Positions 10,601-21,056 of a stretch of 64,000 nucleotides of DNA are shown here, piece after piece. This stretch comes from Argopecten irradians (lineage: Eukaryota > Mollusca > Bivalvia > Pectinida > Pectinidae): positions 28,773,540 through 28,837,539 of the forward strand of contig NC_091134.1 in the NCBI RefSeq assembly GCF_041381155.1, in the 5' to 3' direction. The stretch's first letter is position 1; each line of letters starts with the position of its first letter. The translations under genes were made by a program, and so were the position numbers. Below the pieces are notes generated by a model. It was not told the DNA's origin. It saw nothing but the letters and a program-made list of their open reading frames with translations, and made no database searches.

Positions 10601-12128
10601 TGATTCCTTGTGCTCATCTTCTTCGCCTTTGTGGTTATTTTGACTGCATTCTATAGCTTTTAATTTTCAAAGTGTTATTATTTAAGAAAATAATAAAAAA
10701 TGTTTAAAGCAAGGATTTATAAGTGAGAAGGATTCGTGTCTGTCTCTTTACATTACTAAACACCACGCGAGACGCCTATGAACCGGGAATAAAAACCGTT
10801 TTTCTCAACAAATACTTGTCTTATCGAGTCAAACGAAACACCATTGTAGAGTTTATTAAATTTCACGACGTTTATAACTTGCTTTAAAGACGGAATATTT
10901 AGGGGATATGTCTTAAATTTTCGTTAAAAAAAATTGACAGCCCATGAAATGACAGCACCGCTTCAGAAAGTAAGACGGTAACCCTCGCACCCGCAAGCTA
11001 CATCAAAGGCTGCGCCGGCGGATATCAAAGGAAAATCAGTCGTCGCCCAACGTCACGGTCAGTGCACAAACACAAAAGCGCCTGCCTCAGATTTCCCCAA
11101 AACCCAGTGTGACTTATCCTTCTCATATACGTCCTTGGTTTAAAGTGAATAGTCGGGCAAGGATGGCTAAAGTCGGTAAAATGGTGTGAATGTATCCAGT
11201 ATAATTTCTTATGAAATAGAAATAGAATATCTCTCGTCAAAATCTGTCTGCGTACGAAGAAATTAATTTTAAGTAGAGGAATCCTAAAACGTCCTCCCGG
11301 CTGACTATGTCGTTGGTTACATTTCCACGCAGCCTCGCTTTCAATGCTTCAACTTTTATTTATTTCAATGGTCAGAACTGGGAAATGTAAGCAGAACTTG
11401 ACCGTCGTATTAATATGCGAGAACTTTTGGAAGGCCAATGAACGCATTTAGACTGGTTTTCTTTGCCCGACTATTCACTTTAATTACTCCTGTTATGCAT
11501 TTGCATTAGTTAAATACATAATTTACTGGGAGAGCAGTACAGGAGCAACACACAACCTCCCCATATCATCATATGTATGAAAAATGGCGGCTGCAAACTG
11601 AAGCTGTCAGTGTGTAGGATTGAATTTTGAAGATTATGTTTTTTCTTATATTTTCGTGTATCTGTTACCTTAGAAGTGCTTCGCACTTCGTGCCCTGCGC
11701 CCTTATAATACACAGCAGACCCCTCCCTTCTATATTTAACAAGTCCCTGTGGATCTGATGAAATCCAGTACACTTTGTTACACATTTAACATTTCACGAG
11801 ATAAAAGCAAACTTTTAGGGCGTATGGTTTGTATAAATATAATTTCAATACTTTTGTTGTTGTTTTATTGATATCCGACAGGATCTAATTACTCTGACAA
11901 AAATTGGTCCTTGAAGGATTTATGTAATTGATGTATTTAACAGATCGCGATCGTCGTACTCCTGTGGTACGAAACTAGCTCAGATTAACGAGCAAGCAAT
12001 ACACTACCTGTGTAAAATGAATGTGTAAGACCGTAAATTGCACCGCCGGCTATTGCCAATAGTCCTACTCCAGCTTTTAGACCTTTGCCGCCAGGCATCA
12101 TCTTTTGTGCATTTTTCATGAAATCCAT
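4634..12128 (-). CDS. PHB2: Prohibitin-2, complete eight-exon gene
   Basis: Coding exons in transcript order: 12128-12008, 9638-9557, 8465-8386, 7765-7641, 7298-7113, 5808-5701, 5296-5219, 4738-4634 (stop TAG). They sum to 885 nt, or 294 residues; animal PHB2 is about 299. All junctions are GT-AG except intron 6 (AT-AC). Residues 18-36 form the N-terminal hydrophobic anchor. The SPFH/PHB domain follows ([76 protein letters not shown]), then a coiled coil (about 195-245) and [14 protein letters not shown]. These blocks match PHB2 rather than PHB1. Known role: PHB2 and PHB1 form a ring complex in the mitochondrial inner membrane that scaffolds m-AAA protease and supports cristae and mitophagy. 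Start chosen: ATG 12128 in MDFMKNAQK; a second in-frame ATG lies three codons on. Introns hold many repeats. Divergent neighbour: MRPL47. Confidence 0.96.
5297..5700 (-). other. AT-AC, U12-type intron 6 of PHB2
   Basis: On the minus strand the intron starts ATATCCTTT at 5700 and ends GTAC at 5297. The branch-point word TCCTTAAC lies at 5314-5307, with its branch adenosine 11 nt before the end. These are textbook signals of the minor (U12) spliceosome. No usable GT donor follows exon 6, and joining at AT/AC keeps the frame (AEAAKL then IGDAMS). The intron is 404 nt. It contains two AAGAGGCCCA words (5396 and 5440), common ends of bivalve repeats. Confidence 0.9.
6081..6300 (+). repeat. Decayed left end of a pearl/HINE-like element (PHB2 intron 5)
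   Basis: AGAAGAGATCCAAGAGGAAA resembles the left end at 2203. About 220 bp of eroded head follow, with TGAAATTTGAGAAATGACAA near 6250. No core array. Confidence 0.4.
6545..6740 (-). mobile_element. tRNA-derived SINE with a Meta-domain-like centre (PHB2 intron 5)
   Basis: Read on the minus strand from 6740: an A-box-like TGTGGCAGAGTGGTTAAG, a B-box-like TTTCGAATCC, then GTGGGGCAGTTGCCAGG and GGCTTTCCTCCACCAACAAA, and an end with CCTTACATGACCC and GCTGTTAATAG. The central block resembles the conserved Meta/V-type domains of metazoan SINEs found in bivalves. It is non-coding and was presumably mobilised by a LINE. Family assignment is from memory. Confidence 0.75.
7334..7425 (+). repeat. 43-bp tandem duplication in PHB2 intron 4
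   Basis: GACAATATGGCTAAGGTTAA with its following TTCCATCATTTAA occurs twice with a 43-bp offset; a partial third GTGACAATAT follows. A simple local duplication. Confidence 0.7.
9005..9160 (+). repeat. Single-unit pearl/HINE-like element tail (PHB2 intron 2)
   Basis: One partial family-1 unit (TTCTAGGGGAACCTATACAT, AAAGATCCCTTC, GAGAAATACCAGTAACAAGA) runs into a GACGGACAGAC tract and the terminal hairpin CCCACCATC TGAT GGTGGG near 9135-9153. The array here has been reduced to less than one unit. Confidence 0.6.
10702..11145. mobile_element. MITE with CAAGGATTTATAAG termini, inserted into another MITE
   Basis: The termini CAAGGATTTATAAGTGAGAA (10710) and its inverted, slightly diverged partner ending CCTTG at 11137 bound a 428-bp element. 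The 8-bp word GTTTAAAG flanks both sides (10702-10709 and 11138-11145) as a target duplication, which suits a hAT-type transposase (inference). A second copy lies at 20443-20877 with clear internal similarity (GATATCAAAGGAAAATCAGT in both). No coding capacity. Confidence 0.75.
11140..11483. mobile_element. MITE with TTAAAGTGAATAGTCGGGCA termini
   Basis: Perfect terminal inverted repeats of about 21 bp (11140-11160 and 11463-11483) enclose 344 bp. The element begins TTAA and ends TTAA, so a TTAA target duplication is possible. Its left end is the site hit by the MITE at 10710. The short minus-strand ORF inside looks incidental. Confidence 0.75.
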
Positions 12129-12490
12129 GATGCAAGTTATGTATGACCTCTCGACAACACGTGTTGGAAAATCTCGTCCTTCGCGTGTTTTCAGTGATCG
12201 CGGAAACGTCGTAGAAAATAGTAGAAACTTACGAGGTATTCCGAATGGTCAAATGCTCTCAGACGCTTTATCCGGTTGGACTGGTTGGACAGTTTGCAAA
12301 AGCAATTATTTTAAGTATAAGACCTACATATTTCGATACGGATCTAAGAGGTATTTGTCATGGCTAGACTGAAAACAATACAAAATTACTAGATCTGTAG
12401 AGCGACTGGGTCCAACCGGTCATACCGTGTAAACGAAAGTTAACTAAATAAGCGTTTGCATGACGCGATTTTGGTGATGAGGGTGTAGGC
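12129..12490 (-). promoter_or_regulatory. Upstream region of PHB2 (promoter expected)
   Basis: This 360-bp stretch lies directly upstream of the PHB2 start codon and must contain at least part of its leader and promoter. I see no TATA box at a convincing distance. It contains a pair of related words, GGTTGGACTGGTTGG (about 12274) and TCCAACCGGTC (about 12411), in inverted orientation. The open frame on the plus strand here is the antisense of PHB2 exon 1 and is not a gene. Confidence 0.3.
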
Positions 12491-12552
12491 TAAATGGGGT
12501 GCCCGACCCGAGCCCGAGTCGGAGCTTTGGCAATTTTCGTTTTAAAATATGA

Positions 12553-13026
12553 CCAGAAACACATATGAGAGAGATTGGCAACTCCGCCATATTTACGATC
12601 GGTATATGTAAATGTACCTCTGTATATTCTTAAATAGTTCGATACAGGAGGATCATTTTGATATGTTACAAAAGTTCAGTAATTTTTCAGATGGTTTGTG
12701 TACGATTTTCGAAAGAAAAAATAATATTTCACTTATATACTAATAAAATAAAATACACTGGTTTTAAATGTCTGACTTTCTAAAAACCAGATAAAATTGG
12801 TCATTTTCATGCTTTCAAAAATCATATTAATCGGGACAATTGATATAAAACCATGGTATTATGTTTAAACTTTGTATTGTAATGCAGGAATTACATGTTT
12901 AAAAGAATACACTTAATTAAAAGTAGTTATGCAAGGGAAAATGCCTATAAATCGGAGGCCCCGCTGCATGTCAACAAAGACAGAATGAGTTTCCAATCTC
13001 TATCTACAGTATATATATGTTTCTGG
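12553..13026. mobile_element. MITE-like element, 474 bp, inverted ends
   Basis: The left end CCAGAAACACATATGAG with GAGATTGGCAACTC and the right end GAGTTTCCAATCTC with ATATATGTTTCTGG are inverted copies with small gaps. AT-rich centre, no coding potential. Related ATATATGTTTCTG words recur near 13016 and 13633. Confidence 0.5.
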
Positions 13027-13714
13027 TATTAAAGTGTACACGGAACGGAAAATTATATTTAGTTTTGTCATTGTGTCTGATCTCCTGACAAGAATGTTGA
13101 AAACCGCATCAAAATTGGCCGCTTCAGTACCGAGATACAGCCCTCCGAAGTGCTCGATTTTTACCTCTATATCGACTGCTGATTTGTGGAATAATCGGAT
13201 GTGACGTCACGAGGACAACGGCAGTGAGGTGCTTGGTAGTGGGGTTATAGCACAAAGGGGGCATATATGTATTCCTGAAATGGGGTTACGAGAATTTTAC
13301 AAATATATATACAGCATACAGTTATGTTGACGATTTAATTATATATATAATAGGAAATATTACAACTGAAATTAGGCTAAATACATAAAACATATGTAGA
13401 TTAGCGGAAACATGTGTACGTTATTTGTGTTTCTGGTACATTTAACTAGAGATCTTATCTCTGTTTTAACAACTTTCTAAATTATCAAACCTCGGAAATA
13501 TTCCATTTTCTTAATGTGATCTAAAAAGAGACGAATTAGAAAAATGATGGTTATATAATTATTCATTGGAATATGTTTCTGTATAAATAAAAATTCTCTC
13601 TAGGCTTATGGATTTCAACAGAAATATATATGTATATATGTTTCTGATATCAAGAACCAACATAACGAAAAGAAAATGTTTTAAATGTATTTCATAGTTC
13701 AATACACGTAGATA

Positions 13715-13966
13715 TCATAGACATAAATTAGGGAAACTGAAGGCTCTGTCTTCGACAACAAATGAACAGTTAATTTGAGCCTTTGATGAACATAAAAAAC
13801 CATTGAATAGTGGTACAAGAATATTGATAATGCCATTTAAATGTGGCTTTGAAGTTGGGCGTCGCTCTGTGTAATCTTCAAATCCACTGGCATGTGATTG
13901 GACAGGCTGTTCTCCAGGAGAACTGCCTTCAGTTTTACTACTTTGTTTTTTGGACATATTTCATTG
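13715..13966 (-). CDS. Unrecognised small ORF (80 residues)
   Basis: I do not recognise this protein. The ORF runs from ATG at 13957 to a stop at 13715. Its first half is hydrophilic and rich in Lys/Ser/Glu (MSKKQSSKTEGSSPGEQPVQ), followed by a hydrophobic stretch (GIINILVPLFNGFL, about residues 42-55) and a Cys-containing tail. A good 3' splice site (TTCTTGTACAG) ends at 13967, so a 5' leader exon further upstream, possibly near the MRPL47 promoter, is conceivable. A 9-codon upstream ORF overlaps its start. It could be a tail-anchored or single-pass small membrane protein, or noise inside a transposon. Confidence 0.3.
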
Positions 13967-14368
13967 TCTGTACAAGAACAATAGGATAATATTTTAAGTC
14001 ATTACAACTTATGAAACCTACTCCAAGTATTGTCATAGGAATTTATAATCAACATTTAGGGAAGGGAGGAATAATCTATAATCTAATAATCAAGGGCAGT
14101 AGCATACACTGTAAATCTGACATTCCTAAAAGAAATGGTTAGCATTCCATCGATGTTGCCAGAGTTTGCACAGCTAGATAGAGTCCGGTGCCAAATTTAC
14201 ACGGAAAATGTCATCTTTGAGAGAACTTCACTGATGTCTTAATTTTAATAGGATAATGTGTAATGTTAAACTTTCTTTCCTCATAAGCAAAAGTATATAT
14301 TAGATGTATAGTTATATGTATAGTTCTGATTAAAGTAACAAGGTAGATTAGTAGAAATAGGGTTGGAA

Positions 14369-14399
14369 CAAGGACGTATATGAGACTTATAAATCCTTG
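14369..14399. repeat. Both termini of the CAAGG MITE joined, no interior
   Basis: CAAGGACGTATATGAGA is followed directly by CTTATAAATCCTTG. These are the two ends of the MITE family at 10710 and 20443 with the roughly 370-bp middle missing. The result is a 31-bp deletion derivative or excision remnant. Confidence 0.5.
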
Positions 14400-14985
14400 G
14401 GTTTGAAAGAACTACAGTAGTTTAAATGAAGAAAAAGGTGGGGATTTAACATTGTCATCTATAATGTAAGCTTTTACCAGTGGAGGAAGCGAATTCACAA
14501 AACTGGACCTTAGCCAAGCATATCAACACCTTGGTTGTATTATCCTGATCATAAATCCATTGTACGTTTTTTATGTGATAGTGTCATGTAGTATATACGT
14601 GCATGCTACAACGTAGCAGAAACAGTTAGGATATTTTGAATCTGTTATTCTATTGTTTGTTATACTTTTATTATTGTCATGAACTGCGATTCTACCCTAT
14701 GGAAATGATATATACATGTATATAATATAGGTAGATCCACGCCAAATTTAATTAATAATTACGATTGCTTCTGGCACTTAACTGTACCTTTAATGTCATG
14801 TACCATTAACAGAGATTTAGATAGAAATTCACTATCTAAATCTTTAATATAACTTATAAAGATAAAATATATCGTAAAAATTGTTGTTTAAATACTATGG
14901 TGCCATCAGGTAGGAAAATGAACTAAGCAGAGCTCGGGCTCGGGTCCGGCTAACTCATTTAACCCCCGCCGACTTTCGTAACAAA

Positions 14986-17900
14986 ATGGCTTTACGACAA
15001 GTAATACGGCGTACCGTGTATGTCCTTCGTCACTGTTTACAGCCATCATCGCATTTTGAAGCAGCACTTCTAACTCAACATGTCGGGTTCAATGAGTTCC
15101 CACTGCTCAAGTAAGCCATTTGTGAATATATCGCATTTTATTTTGTGACACCATTTCCGCCAAAGTAGGCCTAACTTATATTCGTTACAGTAACTAACAC
15201 TTGTTAACATGCAGTTAGGCATGCCAAGTGATTTTTTCCACTTTACCCAGAGTGCCAAAACAGGCATATTTCTATTGCATGGCTTCATACGAGTAAAATA
15301 ATGTCTTTGTTAATTTTTTAAATACCCTTGAAGTATTTTAATTGTTTCTTTTAAAACGGTATATTGTGTGAGAAATCGGCCTATGTGAATCACTCAAACA
15401 GCTGTGAAATGTCACAGCATGTAAAATAGCGTTATGTTAGAGAAAAAGAATGATTCTGCATTAATAAAAACATTCATCATGAAGACTATGGTTTATTGTC
15501 AAAGAAAAACACAATTTCTGATATTTTTCCTGTGAATTTATGTGCAAAATGTCCAAAATGTTCATTTCAAATGCATGTAAATGATTTCATAATTGAAGGT
15601 TTTCTTTTAACTTATAAGATAGAAAATTGGAATTGGGGGTATGGAATTGTGGGGAGGGCCAAATGAACAAGGGTCTGTGGGTCGGGAGGATTTTGAAAAA
15701 AAAAAAAATTTTCGTGTCTTTCACTCTAAAATGATAGCCGGAACTGGAGTCTGAGATCGAAATCCTGACTTTTAATTTTTTTTTCCTAGAAAAATGTGGA
15801 AAAAAATAGGGTTGGGGGTAAAAAATTAGGGTCGGTCGGGTAACCCTAAATTATAGTCAAAACTCTTTTTGCGAGACATTGGGACCAACTTTTTCCTGAG
15901 GCTGGAGACAGAGAAACATACAGTTTCTAGGGTTGGAGTTAATACTATACAAGATTATCATAACGTTCAATTATATATGGCTTAATGAGTTACTCTAAGT
16001 AAATTGGAAAAAGGTCCCTATGTGAATTTAGGAAAAATCATCGGAATACCAACATAAATGATCTTTTGTCTTCAATGGCAAATGCCGGAATAAATTATGA
16101 CAACCTTTATAATTACACATCATTTAGGATTATCAAATTTAATTGTTTTATAAAAAGTAAATATTCAAAATTATGTCAATTAAATCTTAATGTAAACCAG
16201 CTGCATATTTATGTATAAATTGGTTATTTTTAGCCCACCATCATCAGATGGTGGGCTATTCAAATCGCCTTTCATCCATGGTCCGTCCATCCATCTGTCC
16301 CTAATTATAAACAATTCTTGTTACTACTATTTCTCAGAAAGTACAAAAGTGATCTGTCTCAAATTTCATAAGTAGGTTCCCCTAAAGCACGAGTTTTGTA
16401 TTATGTATTTAAGAACCGATCAGTTAACAAGATGGCCGATAGGCTGCCATCTTGGATTTTGATAGTTAATTTTAGTTACCGCTGTTTCTCAGAAAGTACG
16501 GAAGGGATCTGTCTCAAATTTCATATGTAGATTCCCCTGGAGCCCTAGTTGTGCATATTGCATTTTTGTACCAATTGGTTAACAAGATGGCCGACCAGAC
16601 GCCATCTTGGATTTTGGTAGTTGAAGTTTCTTACTGCCATTTCTTGGAATTTACTGAAGGGATCTTTCTGAAAATTCATGTGTAAGTTCACCTAGGGCCC
16701 TAGTTTTGCATATTGCATTTTAAGATCGATCAGTCAACAAGATGGCCGACTGGTTTCCATCTTGGATTTTGGTTGTTGAAGTATACCCTAGATGTCTGGT
16801 ATCAGAGGAGCATAATGGAGGCCCAACCGGAGATATCTGGTATCAGCGGAGCATAATGGAGACCCAACCCTAGATATATGGTATCAGTGTAGCATAAAGG
16901 AGGCCAAACCCTAGATATCTGGTATCAGTGGAGCATAATGGAGGCCAAACCCTAGATATCTGGTATCAGTGGAGCATAATGGAGGTCAAACCCTAGATAT
17001 CTGGTATCAGCGGAGCATAATGGAGGTCAAACCCTAGATATCTGGTATCAGTGGAGCATAATGGAGGCCCAACCCTAGATATCTGGTATCAGTGGAGCAT
17101 AATGGAGGCCCAACCCTAGATATCTGGTATCAGCGGAGCATAATGGAGGTCAAACCCTAGATATCCGGTATTAGCGGAGCATAATGGAGGTCCAACCCTA
17201 GATATCTGGTATCAGGGGAGCATAATGGAGGCCCAACCCTAGATATTTGCTATCAGCGGAGCATAATGGAGGCCCAACCGTAGATATCTGGTATCATAGG
17301 AGCATAATGGAGGCCCAACCCTAGATATCTGCTATCAGCGGAGCATAATGGAGGCCCAACCCTAGATATCTGGTATTAGTGGAGCATAATGGAGGCCCAA
17401 CCCTAGATATCTGGTATCAGCAGATCATAATGGAGGCCCAACCTTTGATATCTGGTATCAGTGGAGCATAATGGAGGCCCAACCCTAGATATCTGGTATC
17501 AGCAGATCATAATGGAGGCCCAACCCTAGATATCTGGTATCAGCGGAGCATAATGGAGGCCCAACCCTAGATATCTGGTATCAGCGGAGCATAATGGAGG
17601 CCCAACCCTAGATCTGGTATCAGCAGAGCATAATGGAGGCCATACCCTAGATATCTGGTATCAGCCGAGCATAATGTAGGCCCATATAACATTTGTTTGG
17701 TTATTTGATTGCTTATTTCATAAAGTTTTTTTGTTGTTTTTTTTTTTAGATGTGGCTCTCCTAGGAATTTTCACACAACTGTTACAAGGCCAGATCTAAT
17801 GGAATTTTTTGATGATAAAGCAAACTGGGGAGAAGAGAGTGTAAAAACTGGTATGTGATATATAAGTCTAATACACGTGTGACAATGTCACAATAAAGTG

Positions 17901-20298
17901 ATAAATAAACAAAAAGCATTTCTGTTTTAAATTGATGATCAGAGACAATCATAATTATTCAATGAGATTTATTTTTTGAAAATTGTCTTCCTGTATTTCC
18001 ATAAATGATTTTTTCTGAAAAGTAGCATAGACTAATTATAATGCTCATATTGCATTGGTAGCATACATATGAGATGAATTTTTCAAAATTGTACAAATGG
18101 TTTGACTGAAGGAGTGTTTGTGATAATTACTAAATAAACCAGGTGAATGATACAGATACTGTAGACCTTTTGTTTCTTTTAATGTAGGACGACCGTGGAA
18201 AATGGATGAATTGAGAATAAAAAGTAACACCGATCTACATAAATTATGGTAGGTATAACGGTATTACATGTAATGAGGATAAAGCATTGGTGAGGTATGA
18301 ATTAAATTTAGAAAATAAAATTTATTAAGTCACCTTACCATAGATCATAGTCACCTACTGCAATAAAAATATTTATGGTCCCCATGGTATCCAAGGCTTT
18401 AACGAAAAAAAAAAGCAGAAAAAAATGTGTCTTTCATTTGACTAATACAGATTTATCTATGGTGGGTGTCAAGATCTGTCTTTGATCTCTTGTTATTTCT
18501 TTGATCTCTTGTTTTTTATTTGATCACTTGTTATTTCTTTGATGTTGTTATATCTGATCTCTCGTTATTTCTTTGATCTCTTGTTATCTCTTTGATATCT
18601 TGATATTTCTTTGATATCTTGTTATTTCTTTGATCTCTTGTAATTTTTTTGATCTCTTTGCTATTTCATTGATCTTGTTATTTTTGCTAGGTATGTGTTG
18701 TTGAAGGAGAGGAACATGTTGCTGACAATGAGACATGCATACCGACATGAGGGAACAGCATTTCCTAATCCAGAACGAATTGACAAGGTAAACTGACTTT
18801 CACTTATATTTCCATATTGTTTTGGGGGTTTAGCAGTAGGCTTTATATGTAATTTTTAAGTCATCTGAGACAAAATACTAATGTTTAGCTTGTCTGTGTG
18901 AAGGGCAATTGAGCTAGCTTATGCTGTGGAGTGGCTTCTATTGTGGCCCAGAGTCCTGATATTGGGCCGTTGACATGCTGCGATAAAGGCCTATTAAGTT
19001 TGTTCAAATGAATTATCTTGACCTTCATTCAAGGTCACAGCTATGGTTCAAACAGTCTAAAATCTTTAAACAACTTTCTGTCAATAACTGGGCCTTTGCC
19101 AGCTGCTTTGGCATGCTAGGATGAAGGACTACCAAGTTTGTTTACATAAATGATAGTCATTTTCATTCAAAGTTACAAGGGTCAAATAGACTAAAATATT
19201 TAAACAAATTACAGATTATTGTCAATTACCAAAAGGCCTGTGATATTAAGACTATGGCATTTTGGTATTCGGGCCAAGTGGGCTACCAGGTTGGTGTAAA
19301 TGAATCACCTTGACCTTCATTCAAGGTCAAAGTTGCAGGGGTAAAATAAGCTTAATTTTTTAAATGATTTAAGAGACCTGGAAACCTGATATTGTGCATA
19401 TTGCATGCTGAGTGCTTGGCACCTCGAGCTACCAAGTTTGTTCAAATGAAAGACTTCTTGTCAATAACCAAGAGGCCTATTTGTCATTGTAATTATCTTG
19501 GCGGTGACCACCCTTGGCATGAGGGATGGGCCCAGTAGTGTAAATTATAGGTAAATCTTTAAATTCCTAGAATAGATAAACAAATAATAACACTAACCGT
19601 GGTTAGATGAAGAAGTAACCTTCAATACAAATGTCAATTTCAGCCTTTTCATTACATGAGCTATCGCCATTTTATATTCCATTTTTGATTGAAATCTCAC
19701 ACTTTGAAAGAATCTGCAGTTGTAGTTTTATTTATGGCGCTTGTATTAGCACATTTATATACAACGAGCGACACACTACTACATGTTGTAGCAGTCAAAT
19801 TTAAAAGCCCTGTGATGCCTTCTCTTTATGAAATCTAGTTGGTGTCATACCTTGATCTTAACATCTAACAGAATCAACATTATTTTTTTCTTAACAAAAT
19901 GCTTTATGTAATAGGTGGAAGAAAGTATGGAAAATTTGATGGAGGTCATAAAAGAGAGAGACAATGCTTATAGCTTACTGGAAACGGGGGAGCCAGCAGA
20001 AAGAGAATGGGTGGAGGCTCGAGATATGTTTGGGCGGCCATACATAAAGCCACAAAGGGAACATGCAGTACCAAAAGAACAACGGCACTCCTTACGAAAA
20101 CGGGACCCTATGTTAATGAAATATCAACGTTTGCTTCATGAAAAATACTTGAAAGAGAGACGCCGTTCATTGAAACGTGAACAAAGATATATTAAAAGAG
20201 TTAAGGAACAATTTCCTGATGCTTCTGATGAAGATATTCAATATGGACTGGAGAAAGAATTCAGGAGGCAAAAACAAGGTTTCTATGATGTTGAATAA
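14986..20298 (+). CDS. MRPL47: Mitochondrial large-subunit ribosomal protein uL29m (L47), five exons
   Basis: Coding exons: 14986-15110, 17750-17850, 18188-18248, 18691-18787, 19915-20298 (stop TAA). They sum to 768 nt, or 255 residues; human MRPL47 is about 250. All introns are GT-AG and phases agree. The N-terminus ([17 protein letters not shown]) is arginine-rich without acids, as expected of a mitochondrial import signal. Residues ~58-140 carry the L29-type block: [62 protein letters not shown]. The long basic C-terminal helix ([20 protein letters not shown]) is typical of the mitochondrial form. Known role: structural protein near the exit tunnel of the mitoribosomal large subunit. Introns 1, 3 and 4 hold repeats. 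PHB2 is divergently transcribed 2.9 kb away. Confidence 0.95.
15640..15860. repeat. Unclassified low-complexity stretch in MRPL47 intron 1
   Basis: A-runs and T-runs alternate with G-rich words (GGGTCGGGAGGATTTTG, TAGGGTTGGGGGT, AGGGTCGGTCGGGTAACCC). It looks like a fragment of an interspersed repeat, but no termini can be set. Confidence 0.3.
16233..16785 (-). mobile_element. Pearl/HINE-like element, family 1, reverse orientation (MRPL47 intron 1)
   Basis: The terminal hairpin GCCCACCATC/GATGGTGGGC lies at 16233-16260, then TTCAAATCGCC, a GTCCGTCCATCC tract and about three and a half reversed family-1 core units (TTTCTCAGAAAGTAC, TTCATATGTAGATTCCCCT, AACAAGATGGCCGA, CCATCTTGGATTTTG), spaced about 145-155 bp. 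Its distal end runs into the 41-bp minisatellite. Confidence 0.65.
16786..17690. repeat. 41-bp minisatellite, about 22 copies (MRPL47 intron 1)
   Basis: The unit starts CCCTAGATATCTGGTATCAG and continues with CGGAGCATAATGGAGGCCCAA. Copies differ mainly at two positions (CGG/TGG/CAG and GCCCAA/GTCAAA/GCCAAA), and some variants alternate, which points to unequal exchange. One copy near 17611 lacks a TAT. It ends 60 bp before the exon 2 acceptor. Confidence 0.9.
18475..18680. repeat. 19-20-bp minisatellite, about 10-11 copies (MRPL47 intron 3)
   Basis: TTTGATCTCTTGTTATTTC repeats with single-base changes (CTC/ATC, GTT/GAT). It ends at the exon 4 acceptor and so supplies the pyrimidine-rich tract before the AG at 18690. 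Confidence 0.85.
18886..19560. repeat. Tandem core repeat, family 3, about 145-150 bp units (MRPL47 intron 4)
   Basis: About four eroded units repeat the order: ATATTGGGCC, TGGCATGCTG, GATGAAGG/GATAAAGG, CTACCAAGTTTGTTCAAATG, CCTTGACCTTCATTCAAGGT, TAAAATCTTTAAA, CTTCTTGTCAATAACCAA. The same core forms the array at 21.1-22.1 kb. Confidence 0.65.
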
Positions 20299-20442
20299 AG
20301 TTTTGGTACCATATAAATTGTTCCATTACTGTATTTAAACGGGCATGCATAACATGGTTGTTTATTAGAGTCAATAATTGACTTTTAATATCAGGAAGTC
20401 CATTTGACCATAATGCCACCTGGCGAAGAATATGGGATCTAG

Positions 20443-20877
20443 CAAAGATTTATAAGTGAGAAGGATTTGTCACTGTCTCTTTTCACTGCTTAACATCATG
20501 CGAGGTGCCAATGAACCGAGAGTAAAAAATGTTTTTTTCAGCAAATACTTATCTTATCGAGTCAAAAGAAACATCAATGTAAACCTAAATCAATCTCATA
20601 ATGCCTATAGTCTTTGGTTTAAAGATGGTAGATTTAGAAGAAATGTCTAAAACCTCTTAATTAAAAATAAATATGACAGCTTATGAAGTGACGGCCTGCT
20701 TCAGAAAGTAAGATGGTAAGCCTCGCACCTGCAAGTATCATCAAAGGTTGCACAAGCAGATATCAAAGGAAAATCAGTCGATGCCCAACGTCACGGTCAA
20801 TGCGCAAACACAAAAGTGCTTACGACATATTCATCAAAAACCTCAAGTGACAAAGCCCTCTCACTTGTAAATCCTTG
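20443..20877. mobile_element. MITE, second copy of the CAAGG family
   Basis: The ends CAAAGATTTATAAGTGAGAA and an inverted copy ending AAATCCTTG enclose 435 bp. GATCTAG lies directly outside both ends, a probable 7-8-bp target duplication. Interior similar to 10710-11137. It inserted about 145 bp downstream of the MRPL47 stop, where it may fall in or near the 3' UTR. Confidence 0.7.
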
Positions 20878-21056
20878 GATCTAGTAGATATGGCTGAATC
20901 TGATAGACTGAGACTTCAAACTAATTCTGGTAATTTCCTACTGTGTAATAAATAACTAAATATAGAATTGGGACAGTTGACCTAGATGTGTATAATGGGC
21001 AGCGGGTGACCATTTATAAATTAAACATAATAATGAGCAGTATTGAAAATATATAT

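Larger units (their letters stand above)
12491..14961. mobile_element. Possible 2.5-kb element bounded by 28-bp inverted repeats
   Basis: TAAATGGGGT and GACCCGAGCCCGAG (12491-12518) recur inverted at 14933-14961 as CTCGGGCTCGGGTC and AACTCATTTA. The 14-bp core is perfect. The interval lies between PHB2 and MRPL47 and contains a smaller inverted-repeat element (12553-13026) and the ORF at 13715. No transposase is visible. Two independent copies of a short MITE in opposite orientation would look the same. Confidence 0.35.

Noticed and set aside
4634..12128. Assignment as prohibitin-1
   Set aside because: The blocks around [16 protein letters not shown], the [14 protein letters not shown] motif and the extended C-terminus match PHB2. 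PHB1 differs in each.
12085..12372. 95-codon plus-strand ORF
   Set aside because: It is antisense to PHB2 exon 1 and its upstream region, with no homology of its own.
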